From: Woeseiaceae bacterium
Lineage (GTDB): Bacteria > Pseudomonadota > Gammaproteobacteria > Steroidobacterales > Woeseiaceae
DNA: 64,000 nucleotides
Reading direction: 5' to 3'
Assembly (NCBI GenBank): GCA_024640345.1
Contig: JAHEFD010000003.1
Location: 1 to 64,000 of the forward strand
Both the position numbers and the translations under genes were made by a program. Of this stretch, positions 7,658 to 16,561 are shown piece by piece (position 1 is the first letter of the stretch; every line of letters begins with the position of its first letter). The notes beneath the pieces were generated by a model that was given only the letters and a program-made list of their open reading frames with translations, made no database searches and was not told the origin of the DNA.

Positions 7658-8711
7658 AAGTCTCGAGCTCTTTCAATTTCCGAATAAGGCCGCTCACGGG
7701 GGCGGCGATACCTAGTTGTTGCGGCGAGTCGATGTCATACCAGACATGGTCATCGCCATCCCCGACTTTACGCGATGCGGCAATCACGCGCACGGCAATC
7801 GGTGCAATGTCGAGATCGAAATGCGTGAAGCTGTGACGAACAGTGTCCCAGCGGTCGATTTCAAGCGCGCGAACACCCACCTGCGTTTCGCACCAGCTGG
7901 CGGGATCATCATCGACAGCGAGTTCGGGAAAGCTCCACAGGCCGCCCCAAATTCCACTGGCAGGTCTCCGCTCCAGGTAGACAGCGCCGTTGTCATGAAT
8001 GAGCGCCATATTTGTTTTTCGTAAGCGCTTGGCCTTCTTTTCTTTTCTGCCAGGAAAATCGGCTGTGCGCCCGACCGAGTGCGCGCGACAGTCACTGACC
8101 AGTGGACAATCGCCGCAGGCAGGCCGCGTGCGCGTACAAACTGTCGCGCCGAGATCCATCATCGCCTGTGAATAGTCGGCAACGTTCGCGGTTGGCGTAT
8201 GCCGCTCGGCATGACTCCAGAGTGACTCTGCCACTGACGACTTGCCCGGCCAGCCGTCAACGGCGTGAAACCGGGCCAGCACTCTCTTCACGTTGCCATC
8301 GAGAATCGCGTGCCGCTGGTTTCGCGACAGGGAAAGTATTGCACCCGCGGTTGACCGGCCAATGCCGGGAAGTGCCACGACGTCGTCGTAGTCTTCAGGA
8401 AAAATCCCGCCAAACTCATCCCGGATAAGCTGCGCTGTCTTGTGCAGGTTTCGCGCCCGCGCATAGTAGCCGAGCCCGGACCAGTGATGCAGAACATCGT
8501 CGACTCGCGCATCGGCAAGCGACAGTACATCCGGAAAGGAAGCCATGAACCGCTGGAAATAGGGAATGACGGTGCTCACCTGCGTCTGTTGCAGCATGAT
8601 TTCGGAAACCCATACGCGGTACGGCGATGGGTCCTGCTGCCACGGCAGGTCCTTGCGACCATTCCGCGCATACCAGTCGAGTACCCGACTTGAGAAAACC
8701 GCCTCACTCAT
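7641..8711 (-). CDS. mutY: A/G-specific adenine DNA glycosylase MutY
   Basis: 356 residues. It removes adenine mispaired with 8-oxoguanine. The HhH-GPD domain contains [18 protein letters not shown] with the catalytic Glu, the helix-hairpin-helix [13 protein letters not shown] and the catalytic Asp in [12 protein letters not shown]. The [4Fe-4S] ligands follow with the expected C-X6-C-X2-C-X5-C spacing ([17 protein letters not shown]). The C-terminal NUDIX-like domain (from about residue 230; [21 protein letters not shown]) recognises 8-oxoG. The start overlaps the SRPBCC gene's stop by four bases and the end overlaps yggX, so it is mid-operon. Confidence 0.97.
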   Translation of the reverse strand: MSEAVFSSRVLDWYARNGRKDLPWQQDPSPYRVWVSEIMLQQTQVSTVIPYFQRFMASFPDVLSLADARVDDVLHHWSGLGYYARARNLHKTAQLIRDEFGGIFPEDYDDVVALPGIGRSTAGAILSLSRNQRHAILDGNVKRVLARFHAVDGWPGKSSVAESLWSHAERHTPTANVADYSQAMMDLGATVCTRTRPACGDCPLVSDCRAHSVGRTADFPGRKEKKAKRLRKTNMALIHDNGAVYLERRPASGIWGGLWSFPELAVDDDPASWCETQVGVRALEIDRWDTVRHSFTHFDLDIAPIAVRVIAASRKVGDGDDHVWYDIDSPQQLGIAAPVSGLIRKLKELETYGPNS

Positions 8712-9292
8712 CGCGCAGGTTCTTCGCCCCTTGCCAGAGCTTCGATCCTGTTAACGGCTTTCACGCCACCCGCCTGCAGCGCCCGTTTGATGTAGAAGGG
8801 GCCAAGTATCGGCGGAACCCAGAAATCCGGAATCATATGAAATTCGTAAACAAGCAGGGTGCCTCCGTTTTCCGGCACGAATTTCCAGGTTTCGCGGCTC
8901 AGTTTGAAATCGCTCTCTTTCGGATTTGTAATCGCCGTAATTTCCTTCACCGGATCAAGGACGAGGTAGCCGTTACGAACGAACGATTTACACCACAGCA
9001 AAACGCAGCCTTCCATTCGCGAATAAAACTGCGGTCGCCCTTTTTTGTCGGGTGCTACGTTACGGGATTCGGCTATCGCACTCGTAAACCGGGTGAACAG
9101 GTCGTAGTTGGACAGCACTCCATAGAGCGACTCCGGGCTGGCGTCGAACCACGCTGTCGAATTCAGGCGATAGTAATCGTCGTTGCGTTCGATCAGCACG
9201 TCACGCAATTCGGCGGGCTGCACGAGGCTCGAGCACAGTAACAGGATCGAAGGCAGGACTGCTCTTGCCCGGTTAAAGGGACTGTGAGGCAA
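8708..9292 (-). CDS. Secreted SRPBCC/START-like protein
   Basis: 194 residues: an N-terminal signal sequence (hydrophobic [17 protein letters not shown]) and then an SRPBCC (polyketide cyclase / START-like) fold. The latter is suggested by [20 protein letters not shown] near the N-terminus and [20 protein letters not shown] near the end. These folds bind hydrophobic ligands; here the location would be periplasmic and the ligand is unknown. Translation appears to start at a TTG, four bases after the asmA-like gene; the end overlaps mutY by 4 bp. Its place between an AsmA-type protein and mutY makes a lipid or envelope role plausible, but that is inference. Confidence 0.75.
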   Translation of the reverse strand: MPHSPFNRARAVLPSILLLCSSLVQPAELRDVLIERNDDYYRLNSTAWFDASPESLYGVLSNYDLFTRFTSAIAESRNVAPDKKGRPQFYSRMEGCVLLWCKSFVRNGYLVLDPVKEITAITNPKESDFKLSRETWKFVPENGGTLLVYEFHMIPDFWVPPILGPFYIKRALQAGGVKAVNRIEALARGEEPAR

Positions 9293-9296
9293 ACCG

Positions 9297-11492
9297 CTAA
9301 CGCTCGAAAATCTTTTTAAGCAGCTCTTTTTTTAGTTTTTCTTCGAGATCTTCCGGTGCTTCTTCCACCGGCACTTCCCCGGGTTCGCCATCAGCCTGCT
9401 CGGCAGGCGCTTCTCCCGCTGCCGGTTCGGCCGCGCCCCCGGTCAGGCGATTGAGCAGGTCCTTTTTCAGCTCCTGTTTCTTTTCTTCCAGGGCCTCTTC
9501 GACCTGGCCGCGGAAGATACCCTCGATGTCCGGCCTGACAACAGGGGCACTCAACAAGCCGGTGATCTTCAACGGAACGACGGTCTTGGTGAAATCCGCG
9601 AGCTCCTGTTCCGTTGCGCCGGACATGAACTCCGGTCGATCGAACACCCTGACCTGCATCGCATAGGTAACTTCTGTTGAATTGAGGTCGACCATGCCTG
9701 CGCCGGTCAGGCGAAGAAATGGCAGCTCGGCAACGAAATCATTGTTCTGGAATATTCCATCCGTGACGACGCCGGTGGCATTGACGGTCGAGAACTCCGT
9801 CCTGGCGGGCAGAGTCGGCTCCGGGACCGCTTGCTGCCGGTACATGGCCCTGGCTTTCCGCAGCTGGTACCAGACGTCCGTTCCTTCCCAGGCTCCGTCC
9901 GCCAGTTCGAATGACATAAGGCCATCGAGGTCACGGCGAATTGACGACAGGTTTCGCCCGGCTCCGGCGAGCACGAAGCTGCCGTTGATGGTTCCGGTAA
10001 TGTTCTCCTGGTCGAACATGGCTTTTGCAAGTGCTGCCAGATTGACGCCGTTGATCTTTTCGTTCGCCGATACTGACGGCACGTCACCCGACGCGTCGAC
10101 TTTCACATCGCCACGATAGGTGCCCTCGTAAAAATCCGCAGCCAGCGGATTAAGCCTAAGCCGCCCATCCGCGCTGTTGACACCGAGTTCAAGATTCTCG
10201 AATTCCATGCCGGCCAGGGACGCGCGTCGAATTTTGAAACTGCCGGCGGCATTCAGCGCCCGAATGAGATCGACCGGAATTTCCAGATCGCCTGCGTCCT
10301 CATCGTCCGCCGATTGCGCGCTTTCGTCGGTCGGCGCCATGTAGCCATCGAGCGTAATGGCGTCGACACCAAGGTCAAAACGCAACGCCCCGCTTTCAGT
10401 TAAAGGAACAGACAGGGTGCCGGTCATCACCGACTGGTCAAGTTCGAGGGTCATTGCACTCAACGCAATTGCCGTTTCATCAAAAGCAGCGCTCGCACTG
10501 AAAGACACCCGCTGTAGCGCGTTCGGATCTGCCGTTACCGGCGGTTCGATATCCAGCACTGACATCAATTCTTTCAGAGAAAATTCGGCCACTCGCAGTT
10601 CGGCCCTGGGCCGGGGCGAGTCCGCGTATGAAAATGGCTGGACGTTGGCAGACATCGACAAACCAAGCACCATGAGGTCGAGTTCGCCCGGATTGATGCT
10701 CTCGGCTGCCGTATCGATGCTTATGGCTCTCGAATCAAGGTTGAACTCCGTTGGCTCGGTAACGACACCACGCAATGCGCCCGACACATTCAGATCACTC
10801 AGCGAAATCTGCGAGCCGTCTTCATTCATCAGGGATGTGACGCGAACCTTCATGTGGCCACCGAGTTCGCCCGGGGATGAGTCGAAGTCAAACTCTGCCG
10901 ACATTTGAATCGGCGTATTCGCGGCAATTCTGCCGGTTTCAAAGTCGAGGCCGCTGATCATGTAGCTCGAGCCCGCCTGGGCATCGGAGTAGCTGACGCT
11001 GGCATTGCTGACGCTGATATTGGCGACATCGAATTCGGCGGCACCATCACCATCCTGCTCATCTGCCGATGTGGATGAATCTTCTTCCCGGGCAAGGTCA
11101 TCCCAGTTTGTCGAGCCATTCCTCGCCACTTCGAGATTCACGACAAGGCCGTCGAGCGATGCGGTTCCGACTGTCACCTGCTGCTTGAATATCAGCGGCA
11201 TCAGACGAACACTCAGGTTGGCGCTGTCAAAGCTCAGGAATTGCTCGGCGCGAAAGCCCTCGGCATTGCCCAGTTCGGTATGCCCGATCTCGACAGCCAG
11301 CCACGGGAAGAACGAGAGGGACAGGTCGCCCGCAATAACGAGATCGCGCCCGGTCTGTTCTTTCACGCTCGTGGAAATCCTGTCCCTGAAGTCATTCGGG
11401 TCAAAAAACAGGAATAGTGACACGGCGGCGACGGCAACGATGCCGACAATTGCAGCCAGGAGTACGAAGATAATTTTTAGTAAGCGGGCCAT
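9297..11492 (-). CDS. AsmA-family protein
   Basis: 731 residues. A single N-terminal transmembrane segment (MARLLKIIFVLLAAIVGIVAVAA...) is followed by the AsmA signature (FFDPNDFRDRISTSVKEQTG, DLVIAGDLSLSFFPWLAVEI). A long beta-rich periplasmic region comes next, with the AsmA C-terminal core NGSFVLAGAGRNLSSIRRDL and FSTVNATGVVTDG. The tail is Ala/Glu/Pro-rich and ends in a charged coiled-coil-like segment. AsmA proteins resemble bridge-like lipid transfer proteins and help maintain the outer membrane. The start at 11492 was chosen over 11561 because it immediately precedes the membrane anchor. It is the first gene of an operon with the SRPBCC gene, mutY and yggX. Confidence 0.93.
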   Translation of the reverse strand: MARLLKIIFVLLAAIVGIVAVAAVSLFLFFDPNDFRDRISTSVKEQTGRDLVIAGDLSLSFFPWLAVEIGHTELGNAEGFRAEQFLSFDSANLSVRLMPLIFKQQVTVGTASLDGLVVNLEVARNGSTNWDDLAREEDSSTSADEQDGDGAAEFDVANISVSNASVSYSDAQAGSSYMISGLDFETGRIAANTPIQMSAEFDFDSSPGELGGHMKVRVTSLMNEDGSQISLSDLNVSGALRGVVTEPTEFNLDSRAISIDTAAESINPGELDLMVLGLSMSANVQPFSYADSPRPRAELRVAEFSLKELMSVLDIEPPVTADPNALQRVSFSASAAFDETAIALSAMTLELDQSVMTGTLSVPLTESGALRFDLGVDAITLDGYMAPTDESAQSADDEDAGDLEIPVDLIRALNAAGSFKIRRASLAGMEFENLELGVNSADGRLRLNPLAADFYEGTYRGDVKVDASGDVPSVSANEKINGVNLAALAKAMFDQENITGTINGSFVLAGAGRNLSSIRRDLDGLMSFELADGAWEGTDVWYQLRKARAMYRQQAVPEPTLPARTEFSTVNATGVVTDGIFQNNDFVAELPFLRLTGAGMVDLNSTEVTYAMQVRVFDRPEFMSGATEQELADFTKTVVPLKITGLLSAPVVRPDIEGIFRGQVEEALEEKKQELKKDLLNRLTGGAAEPAAGEAPAEQADGEPGEVPVEEAPEDLEEKLKKELLKKIFER

Positions 11493-11645
11493 GATGCCTG
11501 TATCCGGATGACCAACACCCGGCCTCGGGTTATGTGATTGCCAGTTAGTGAAGGATAGCAAAGGGACCGCAGCCGGTCTGTGACATTTGTCCTCTGCAGG
11601 TCGCTAACGGCAAATCTGTCGCGGCGGCATCACGCTGGCGTGGCG

Positions 11646-11676
11646 ACGCCGCCGGTGCCCGGGCACACGGCGGCGT
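11646..11676. other. Long perfect GC hairpin between the DUF4097 gene and asmA
   Basis: ACGCCGCCG (11646-11654) pairs with CGGCGGCGT (11668-11676), and the loop contains the self-complementary GTGCCCGGGCAC. It lies 18 bases after the DUF4097 stop and 150 bases before the asmA-family start, on the same strand. There is no U-run, so it may be an mRNA 3' stabiliser or a weak or Rho-assisted terminator. Confidence 0.5.
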
Positions 11677-11693
11677 GGGGCACATCTCTTTAC

Positions 11694-12581
11694 CTACTTA
11701 CAGATGCCAATGCTGCCATTCAGGGTATTGATCGTAACCCGGCCCTCACCGCTTCCCTCAGTAAACTTCAGCTCACGTCCAGGTGCGTATTTACTGGTTC
11801 TGACCGGTTCGGGGCCGAAACAGTTCCGAATATTGCCGTTGAAGGTTTCAATGTCGAACCGGGCGGACACCTCGCCGCCGAAATTCACGTCCACTGCACC
11901 GTTGACCGTTTCTGCGTCCAGCCTGCCACCTTCCAGCAAGCCGACACGAAAGACGATTTCGCCATTGACCGTCTCGCCGGAAATACGTGCGAATGAGCCT
12001 TTGATGACGTTAATTTCACCGTTGACCGTTTCGGACCGAAGCTCGCCCGAAAGATTTTCGGCAACGATATCGCCACTGACAGTATGCAACCTGGCCTTGA
12101 TCGACTGATTATCGCCCTGGACCTCTATGTCTCCGCTGACCGAACCGGCATCGATTTCCGGCCCGAAAACTTCCGCCGTAATATCGCCACTTACCGACTC
12201 CAGTCGCAACTCTCCATGAACGTCGCCAATGTCGATGTCGGCACTGACCGTGTTGATCTGCAGAGAGCTCGCCTCGGGTACGTTGATCAGTAACTCTGCG
12301 GAGCCGCTTCGCGAACCCCTGTATGGCAGTTTGACCTTGATGATTACCTCATCGCCGTCTCTTTCGAAAATCAGCTCCTCAACGCCGCTGCCAAGCTCGC
12401 CCGTAACCTCGACCTGGTTACGTGACCAGCCGTGCACCTCTACGGAACCGGAAACATTCGAAATCGTAACCTCGCCATCGGCGGCGGCATCCAGCGTTTC
12501 ATTGACGTTTTCAGCAGCAAACGTCGCCGTTGCCATAAAGCTGAGAATCAACAATTTTGTCATCTTCATCATTTTCACCAT
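11694..12581 (-). CDS. DUF4097-family secreted beta-repeat protein
   Basis: 295 residues. After a signal peptide (LLILSFMATATFA) the protein is a series of about nine repeats of 18-21 residues, each carrying a V/N-[SN]-G-[DE]-[IV] turn: VSGSVEV, VSADIDI, VSGDITA, VSGDIEV, VSGDIVA, VNGEINV, VNGEIVF, VNGAVDV, FNGNIRN. This is the DUF4097 (adhesin-like beta-solenoid) pattern. It is exported to the periplasm or surface; the molecular role of the family is poorly known. The start at 12581 has GGAG six bases upstream; the longer frame from 12620 does not. Downstream of an ECF sigma factor and its putative anti-sigma, it is a likely member of that regulon. Confidence 0.85.
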   Translation of the reverse strand: MVKMMKMTKLLILSFMATATFAAENVNETLDAAADGEVTISNVSGSVEVHGWSRNQVEVTGELGSGVEELIFERDGDEVIIKVKLPYRGSRSGSAELLINVPEASSLQINTVSADIDIGDVHGELRLESVSGDITAEVFGPEIDAGSVSGDIEVQGDNQSIKARLHTVSGDIVAENLSGELRSETVNGEINVIKGSFARISGETVNGEIVFRVGLLEGGRLDAETVNGAVDVNFGGEVSARFDIETFNGNIRNCFGPEPVRTSKYAPGRELKFTEGSGEGRVTINTLNGSIGICK

Positions 12582-12650
12582 TCTTTCTCCGTAGCACCGA
12601 TCGGGCGCTGCCGTCTTCAATTGCGCACTCGCGCCTGAAATTCTATCTGC

Positions 12651-13232
12651 CTAAATGTCGCCCCTGCGCATTGCAGCGCGGGTTATTCCGTCCACTTTGT
12701 TCAATAACGACAATTCATCACGATAAGTGTCCAGCAGGAGTTCCTGTAACAGCACACTGTCCGGCTCTTCATCCAGTGCCTTGTTGATATCTTCAATCGC
12801 CTGTCGAATCGACGCCAGGTTAGCAATGACAGCCTCGCGCGTATCAGGGGCCAGGTTTTCGAGCTCTTCATCGACCCTGATCGCCAGCTCTCTGCGTGCA
12901 TCCTGGTAATCCGGGCCGAGCGTGTACTGGCTGCCAAAACTTCCTGATACCGGCGTAAAGACCAGGTCAGGCGTTTCTATGCTCGCCGACATCGTATCGG
13001 TGCCGTCATTCATGGCCAGGTAAGTGATACCTGACGAGCCACCAACCAGCAGCACGACAGCCGCGGCCCGGGCCCACACCGAATTCCATATTGCTCGGTT
13101 CGGCCGTTCGGTTACGCTGATTGCTTTCTCGATCTCCGGCCAAAGGTCGCGTGCAGGCGGGACCGAAGTGTCGAGCTTCGCCGCCCGGGCCATCAGATCA
13201 TCATCAAATCTTTTGTCGTCATTTTCGTTCAT
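12651..13232 (-). CDS. Putative membrane anti-sigma factor
   Basis: 193 residues with a cytoplasmic N-terminus (about 1-50), one transmembrane segment (about 52-74, AAAVVLLVGGSSGITYL) and a helical periplasmic domain (about 95-185) of unknown type. The start overlaps the sigma-factor stop by four bases. This topology and tight coupling to an ECF sigma gene are those of single-pass anti-sigma factors that hold the sigma factor at the membrane. The zinc-binding HX3CX2C motif of ZAS anti-sigmas is absent (no Cys in the N-terminal region), so the assignment rests on context and topology. Confidence 0.7.
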   Translation of the reverse strand: MNENDDKRFDDDLMARAAKLDTSVPPARDLWPEIEKAISVTERPNRAIWNSVWARAAAVVLLVGGSSGITYLAMNDGTDTMSASIETPDLVFTPVSGSFGSQYTLGPDYQDARRELAIRVDEELENLAPDTREAVIANLASIRQAIEDINKALDEEPDSVLLQELLLDTYRDELSLLNKVDGITRAAMRRGDI

Positions 13233-13825
13233 GTGCTTTCCGTCTTCAGCTGCTGCGCCAGCAGTCTGCGGGCGCGACTCAATTGTGCTTTGCTCGTTCC
13301 TTCCGCGATTCCAAGCATCTCGCCTGTCTCGCCGTGGCTGTATCCGTAAACCGCATTGAGCACGAATACATGTCTTGCGCCACTGGGTAATTCGTTAATC
13401 GCCTGTTCCAGGTCCTGCAATTCTCCGTTGTCACCTATCGATTCAGGCTGGGGTACAACATCCGACACCGCCCTGATTCGATCCTGTTCGCGTCGCGCCT
13501 TCCGCATCCGGCCGAGAACCGTGTTGACAGCCACCCGATGCAGCCACGTTCCAAAGGCACTGTCACCCCGGAATCGTGAAAGCTGGTTCCAGGCCTGTAT
13601 AAAAGCCTCCTGCGTACAGTCCTCCGCCTCGCCGGGATTGCCCGTCATACGCAGGCAAAGCCCGTAAACCTTGTTCACGTGGGCCCTGTAGAGCTTCTCG
13701 AAAGCCCCGGAATCAGCCGCCTGGGCCTGCCGGACCCAGCGGGCCTCGTCACCGGCCAATTCAGCCACCTGCGGCCTTGACTCCGACTCTGATTCCGCCG
13801 CTGTGGCGGTGGATTGTGCTCGCAA
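13229..13825 (-). CDS. ECF-type RNA polymerase sigma factor
   Basis: 198 residues from the chosen TTG. Sigma region 2 is seen in AFEKLYRAHVNKVYGLCLRM and DCTQEAFIQAWNQLSRFRG, then TWLHRVAVNTVLGRMRK. Region 4 is LPSGARHVFVLNAVYGYSHG followed by the helix-turn-helix GEMLGIAEGTSKAQLSRAR. There is no ATG before region 2. The frame is open back to a TTG at 13999, but the TTG at 13825 has GGAGAAAGG just upstream and gives a normal ECF length; a GTG at 13768 is another candidate. It heads an operon with the putative anti-sigma gene (4-bp overlap) and the DUF4097 gene. Confidence 0.85.
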   Translation of the reverse strand: MRAQSTATAAESESESRPQVAELAGDEARWVRQAQAADSGAFEKLYRAHVNKVYGLCLRMTGNPGEAEDCTQEAFIQAWNQLSRFRGDSAFGTWLHRVAVNTVLGRMRKARREQDRIRAVSDVVPQPESIGDNGELQDLEQAINELPSGARHVFVLNAVYGYSHGETGEMLGIAEGTSKAQLSRARRLLAQQLKTEST

Positions 13826-13875
13826 AGGCCCTTTCTCCGCTGTCTTTAATACTTTGATGTTCCCGGCTGTGCATC

Positions 13876-13904
13876 GGTTTAACTCACCCTCGATTGTCTG
13901 CCAA
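13876..13904 (-). promoter_or_regulatory. Candidate sigma-70 promoter of the ECF operon
   Basis: TTGGCA, a 17-bp spacer, then TAAACC on the minus strand. The -35 box matches the consensus at five of six positions and the -10 box is weak. Initiation here would leave a leader of about 40 nt before the TTG at 13825 and would exclude the longer reading frame. Confidence 0.3.
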
Positions 13905-14008
13905 ATAGTTGATTTCTGACTGAGTTTTTCAGCGATTCTGGTATTATGCGTCAGGCGTCCGGAATTGGTTACGGTCTCCGTAACGGCAACCAAAAACAAG
14001 AAAAACCT

Positions 14009-14125
14009 ATGGAAACACGGAAAACTTGCCCTGCTCCAGACCGTGCCAGGTTGTACAGTGGCCTGGCATCGAATCCGGCTCGAACTGCCTGCTGCAGCTT
14101 ACGCTTGATGGCGGCCAAAGACTGA
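14009..14125 (+). CDS. Possible leader ORF coupled to the GGDEF-EAL gene
   Basis: A 38-codon frame beginning METRKTCPAPD whose TGA (14123-14125) overlaps the ATG of the GGDEF-EAL gene at 14125 as TGATG. This geometry is typical of translational coupling. The Shine-Dalgarno sequence is weak and the peptide resembles nothing I know, so it may be chance. It is reported because it offers an explanation for a downstream ATG that has no ribosome binding site of its own. Confidence 0.25.
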   Translation: METRKTCPAPDRARLYSGLASNPARTACCSLRLMAAKD

Positions 14126-16233
14126 TGGCCGGGCGTTCCATCCTTTATCTCGGCGACAGCGACTTTGCCGCCGGTTTTTGCAACAAACTCGAAGCCTACG
14201 CCTGTTGCGACCGACTGACGCGCCAGCATGTGGTCTCCGTGCCGATTGAGAAACCGGACGCGATCGACCTGATCATGCTGGAACCAGGCCCGAGCTCCGC
14301 AGGGTCTGACGACTTGCTGAAATCCCTTATCCTGAATATCGGCAATTATCCGGTCGTCGCAGTCACCACCAGGGAAAATGAACACAGGGGAATTGCAGCG
14401 GTACGCGCAGGTGCGCAGGGATACCTTTGCGTCGATGTTGCCGGTCACGAAGAAATTGAATCGGTCCTCGATCACGCGGTGCAGCGCCACCGACTGCTGG
14501 CAAGGTTGTCGGCGTCGGACAGCACAGTCCTTTCCATTTTGAAGAGTATTAATGACGGCGCCATCGTCGTGGACCGGCATGGCCATGTACTCGACATCAA
14601 TCCGGCAGCGCGAACCATCCTGAGTCTTACGGCACGGGAACAGACTGATGCTGAGTGGGCCGGGAACTTCTGCAACGTCGCTGCCGATGGTGTAACTGCT
14701 GTCAGCCACGACGACCTGCCGCTTGTAAAAGCCTGCAGAGGTGAGAAGTTTTCAAACCAGGTCGCCGCCTACCAGCTGCCTGACCAGGGCGACACAATTC
14801 TCAGCATCAACGGCCAGGGCCTCTACGACAGCAACCGGTTGCTGGTCGGCGGAGTGATTACTTTTCGTGACATCACCGACATCATGTTGCGAACGGTTGA
14901 GCTCGAGAAGAGAGCCCAGTTCGATGACCTGACCAGCCTGCCCAATCGTCGACTCTTTACCGAGCAACTGCGCCGCGTTATGGGCCGCAGTCAACGCAGC
15001 GAACGGCCTATCGCAGTGCTGTTCATTGACCTGGATCGATTCAAGTCTGTCAACGACACGCTCGGTCATGACATCGGTGATGAGCTCCTGCGACAGGTAG
15101 CAGGAAGGCTCAAAAGCAATCTTCGCGTTGGCGATTTTTCCGGCCGATGGGGTGGCGACGAATTTGTCGTTTGCCTTGAGGACTTCGGCGAGTCGGCAAA
15201 CGCCGCAGCAGCAGCGCAAAAACTCGTGCTCGTGCTTTCTGACAAGTACGACGTCAACGGAAGCGAAGTCTACGCAACGCCAAGCATTGGCATCGCCATC
15301 TATCCCGGTGCCGGTGAAACAGCGGAACGCCTGATCAAGGCAGCCGATCTCGCCATGTACCAGGCCAAGAATCGTGGCGGCGGACGTTTCCAGTATTATT
15401 CCAGCGCGCTGAATACCCGGCTCGAGCAGCGGGAAGAACTGGAAATCGGCCTGCGTCATGCACTCGTCAGGAATGAATTCGTCCTGCACTACCAGCCGCG
15501 GATCGACGTCGGCACCGGCCGGCTGATCGGCCTCGAGGCGCTGCTGCGCTGGCAACACCCGCGGTTCGGTTTGCTTCCGCCAGCACGGTTTTTGTCAATC
15601 CTCGAAAGCAGCGGCCTGATTCACTCTGCAGGCGAGTGGATTATTAACACGGCTTGCAGGCAACTCGCGTCGTGGCAGCACAAGTTCGAACTCCCGGATC
15701 TTTCCGTTGCCATTAACCTGTCGCAGCAACAGTTAAAACACGGGCGCCTTGTAGAGTCTGTTGCGAAAGCAATCGCAAACAACGCACTCGACTCCGGGTG
15801 CCTTGAATTTGAAATCGGTGACGGCGAGATCGTACGGCAGCGCTCCGTGGAGCTCGAAACGCTTCATGGTTTACGCAAGCTGGGTGTGAGGTTGTCGCTT
15901 GACCACTTCGGGACGCGCGACGTTTCTTTCAGCTCCCTGGATACCGGTGTTATCGACAGCTTCGTACTCGATCAGTCCCTGATCCAGGACGTCGAAATCA
16001 ACGGCAGTCATCAGCGAATTGTGCGGGCCGCGATCGCAATGGCGCGCGGTCTTGATATCGAGGTCGCCGCAGAGGGCGTTGAAACCATTCCGCAACTCGA
16101 ATTCCTCAGAAGCTGTAATTGCGACCTGGCGCAGGGTTTCCTGATCTCCAGGCCGATGCAGGCCGACAAGGTTTCGAGGATATTGAGAAGCGAGATCGCC
16201 GGAACAAGGCTCTTGTCCCGCAGCGCTCCCTAG
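14125..16233 (+). CDS. GGDEF-EAL protein, probable diguanylate cyclase with inactive EAL domain
   Basis: 702 residues from the ATG at 14125; the frame is open upstream to a TTG at 14026. Domain order: a receiver-like domain without the phosphoacceptor Asp (about 1-130), a PAS-like domain (about 140-270, VLSILKSINDGAIVVDRHG), GGDEF (about 285-445) and EAL (about 455-700). The cyclase motif GGDEF (343-347) is intact and preceded by an RxxD inhibitory site (RVGD, 334-337). EAL itself is present (471-473), but loop-6 DDFGTG reads DHFGTR (His594) and the catalytic Lys of the KID motif is Val614. The protein therefore probably makes c-di-GMP, or binds it in the EAL domain, rather than degrading it. 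It converges on the DUF2007 gene. Confidence 0.9.
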   Translation: MAGRSILYLGDSDFAAGFCNKLEAYACCDRLTRQHVVSVPIEKPDAIDLIMLEPGPSSAGSDDLLKSLILNIGNYPVVAVTTRENEHRGIAAVRAGAQGYLCVDVAGHEEIESVLDHAVQRHRLLARLSASDSTVLSILKSINDGAIVVDRHGHVLDINPAARTILSLTAREQTDAEWAGNFCNVAADGVTAVSHDDLPLVKACRGEKFSNQVAAYQLPDQGDTILSINGQGLYDSNRLLVGGVITFRDITDIMLRTVELEKRAQFDDLTSLPNRRLFTEQLRRVMGRSQRSERPIAVLFIDLDRFKSVNDTLGHDIGDELLRQVAGRLKSNLRVGDFSGRWGGDEFVVCLEDFGESANAAAAAQKLVLVLSDKYDVNGSEVYATPSIGIAIYPGAGETAERLIKAADLAMYQAKNRGGGRFQYYSSALNTRLEQREELEIGLRHALVRNEFVLHYQPRIDVGTGRLIGLEALLRWQHPRFGLLPPARFLSILESSGLIHSAGEWIINTACRQLASWQHKFELPDLSVAINLSQQQLKHGRLVESVAKAIANNALDSGCLEFEIGDGEIVRQRSVELETLHGLRKLGVRLSLDHFGTRDVSFSSLDTGVIDSFVLDQSLIQDVEINGSHQRIVRAAIAMARGLDIEVAAEGVETIPQLEFLRSCNCDLAQGFLISRPMQADKVSRILRSEIAGTRLLSRSAP

Positions 16234-16252
16234 CGGATAAGAGTCCGTCTTT

Positions 16253-16561
16253 TTATTGCGCTTCGCTGCACTGCCAGCAGGCCGCAAATTGCCCTTCGTT
16301 TTCCGTGCCACAGTGACTGCATTTCCACGCAGCCGCAGGGCTTTCCTCGGCGAGTTTTTCACTGTCGATCAGCTGTACGGCGCGATCGTAATCCAGGTCG
16401 TTGCTGACCCATAGTTGTGGCCAGACCTCCTGAAACGGCATCTCGCCAACAATCGAACCCAGGTGTTCGTTCTTGAGGAACGCGGGAATGCCCTCGCTCT
16501 CGAGCAGGTTCTTGTAATGACTTATCGTTACCAGCGAATCGACAGACGTCACTTTTTTCAA
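16253..16561 (-). CDS. DUF2007 protein with C-terminal zinc ribbon
   Basis: 102 residues. The N-terminal DUF2007 domain (about 1-70, VTISHYKNLLESEGIPAFLK with VWPQLWVSNDLDYDRA) is a small GlnB-like fold with proposed signalling role. It is followed by a zinc ribbon CSHCGTENEGQFAACWQC (CxxC...CxxC). It starts at a TTG preceded by AAGGA and overlaps the trpA stop by four bases, so it is the last gene of the trp operon here. Why it is co-transcribed with tryptophan synthesis is unknown; in several other gammaproteobacteria accD follows trpA instead. Confidence 0.8.
   Translation of the reverse strand: MKKVTSVDSLVTISHYKNLLESEGIPAFLKNEHLGSIVGEMPFQEVWPQLWVSNDLDYDRAVQLIDSEKLAEESPAAAWKCSHCGTENEGQFAACWQCSEAQ

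Noticed and set aside
13826-13999. Longer sigma-factor start (TTG at 13999)
   Set aside because: It adds 58 residues with no sigma-factor similarity, lacks a ribosome binding site and would run through the candidate promoter; TTG 13825 has GGAGAAAGG upstream.
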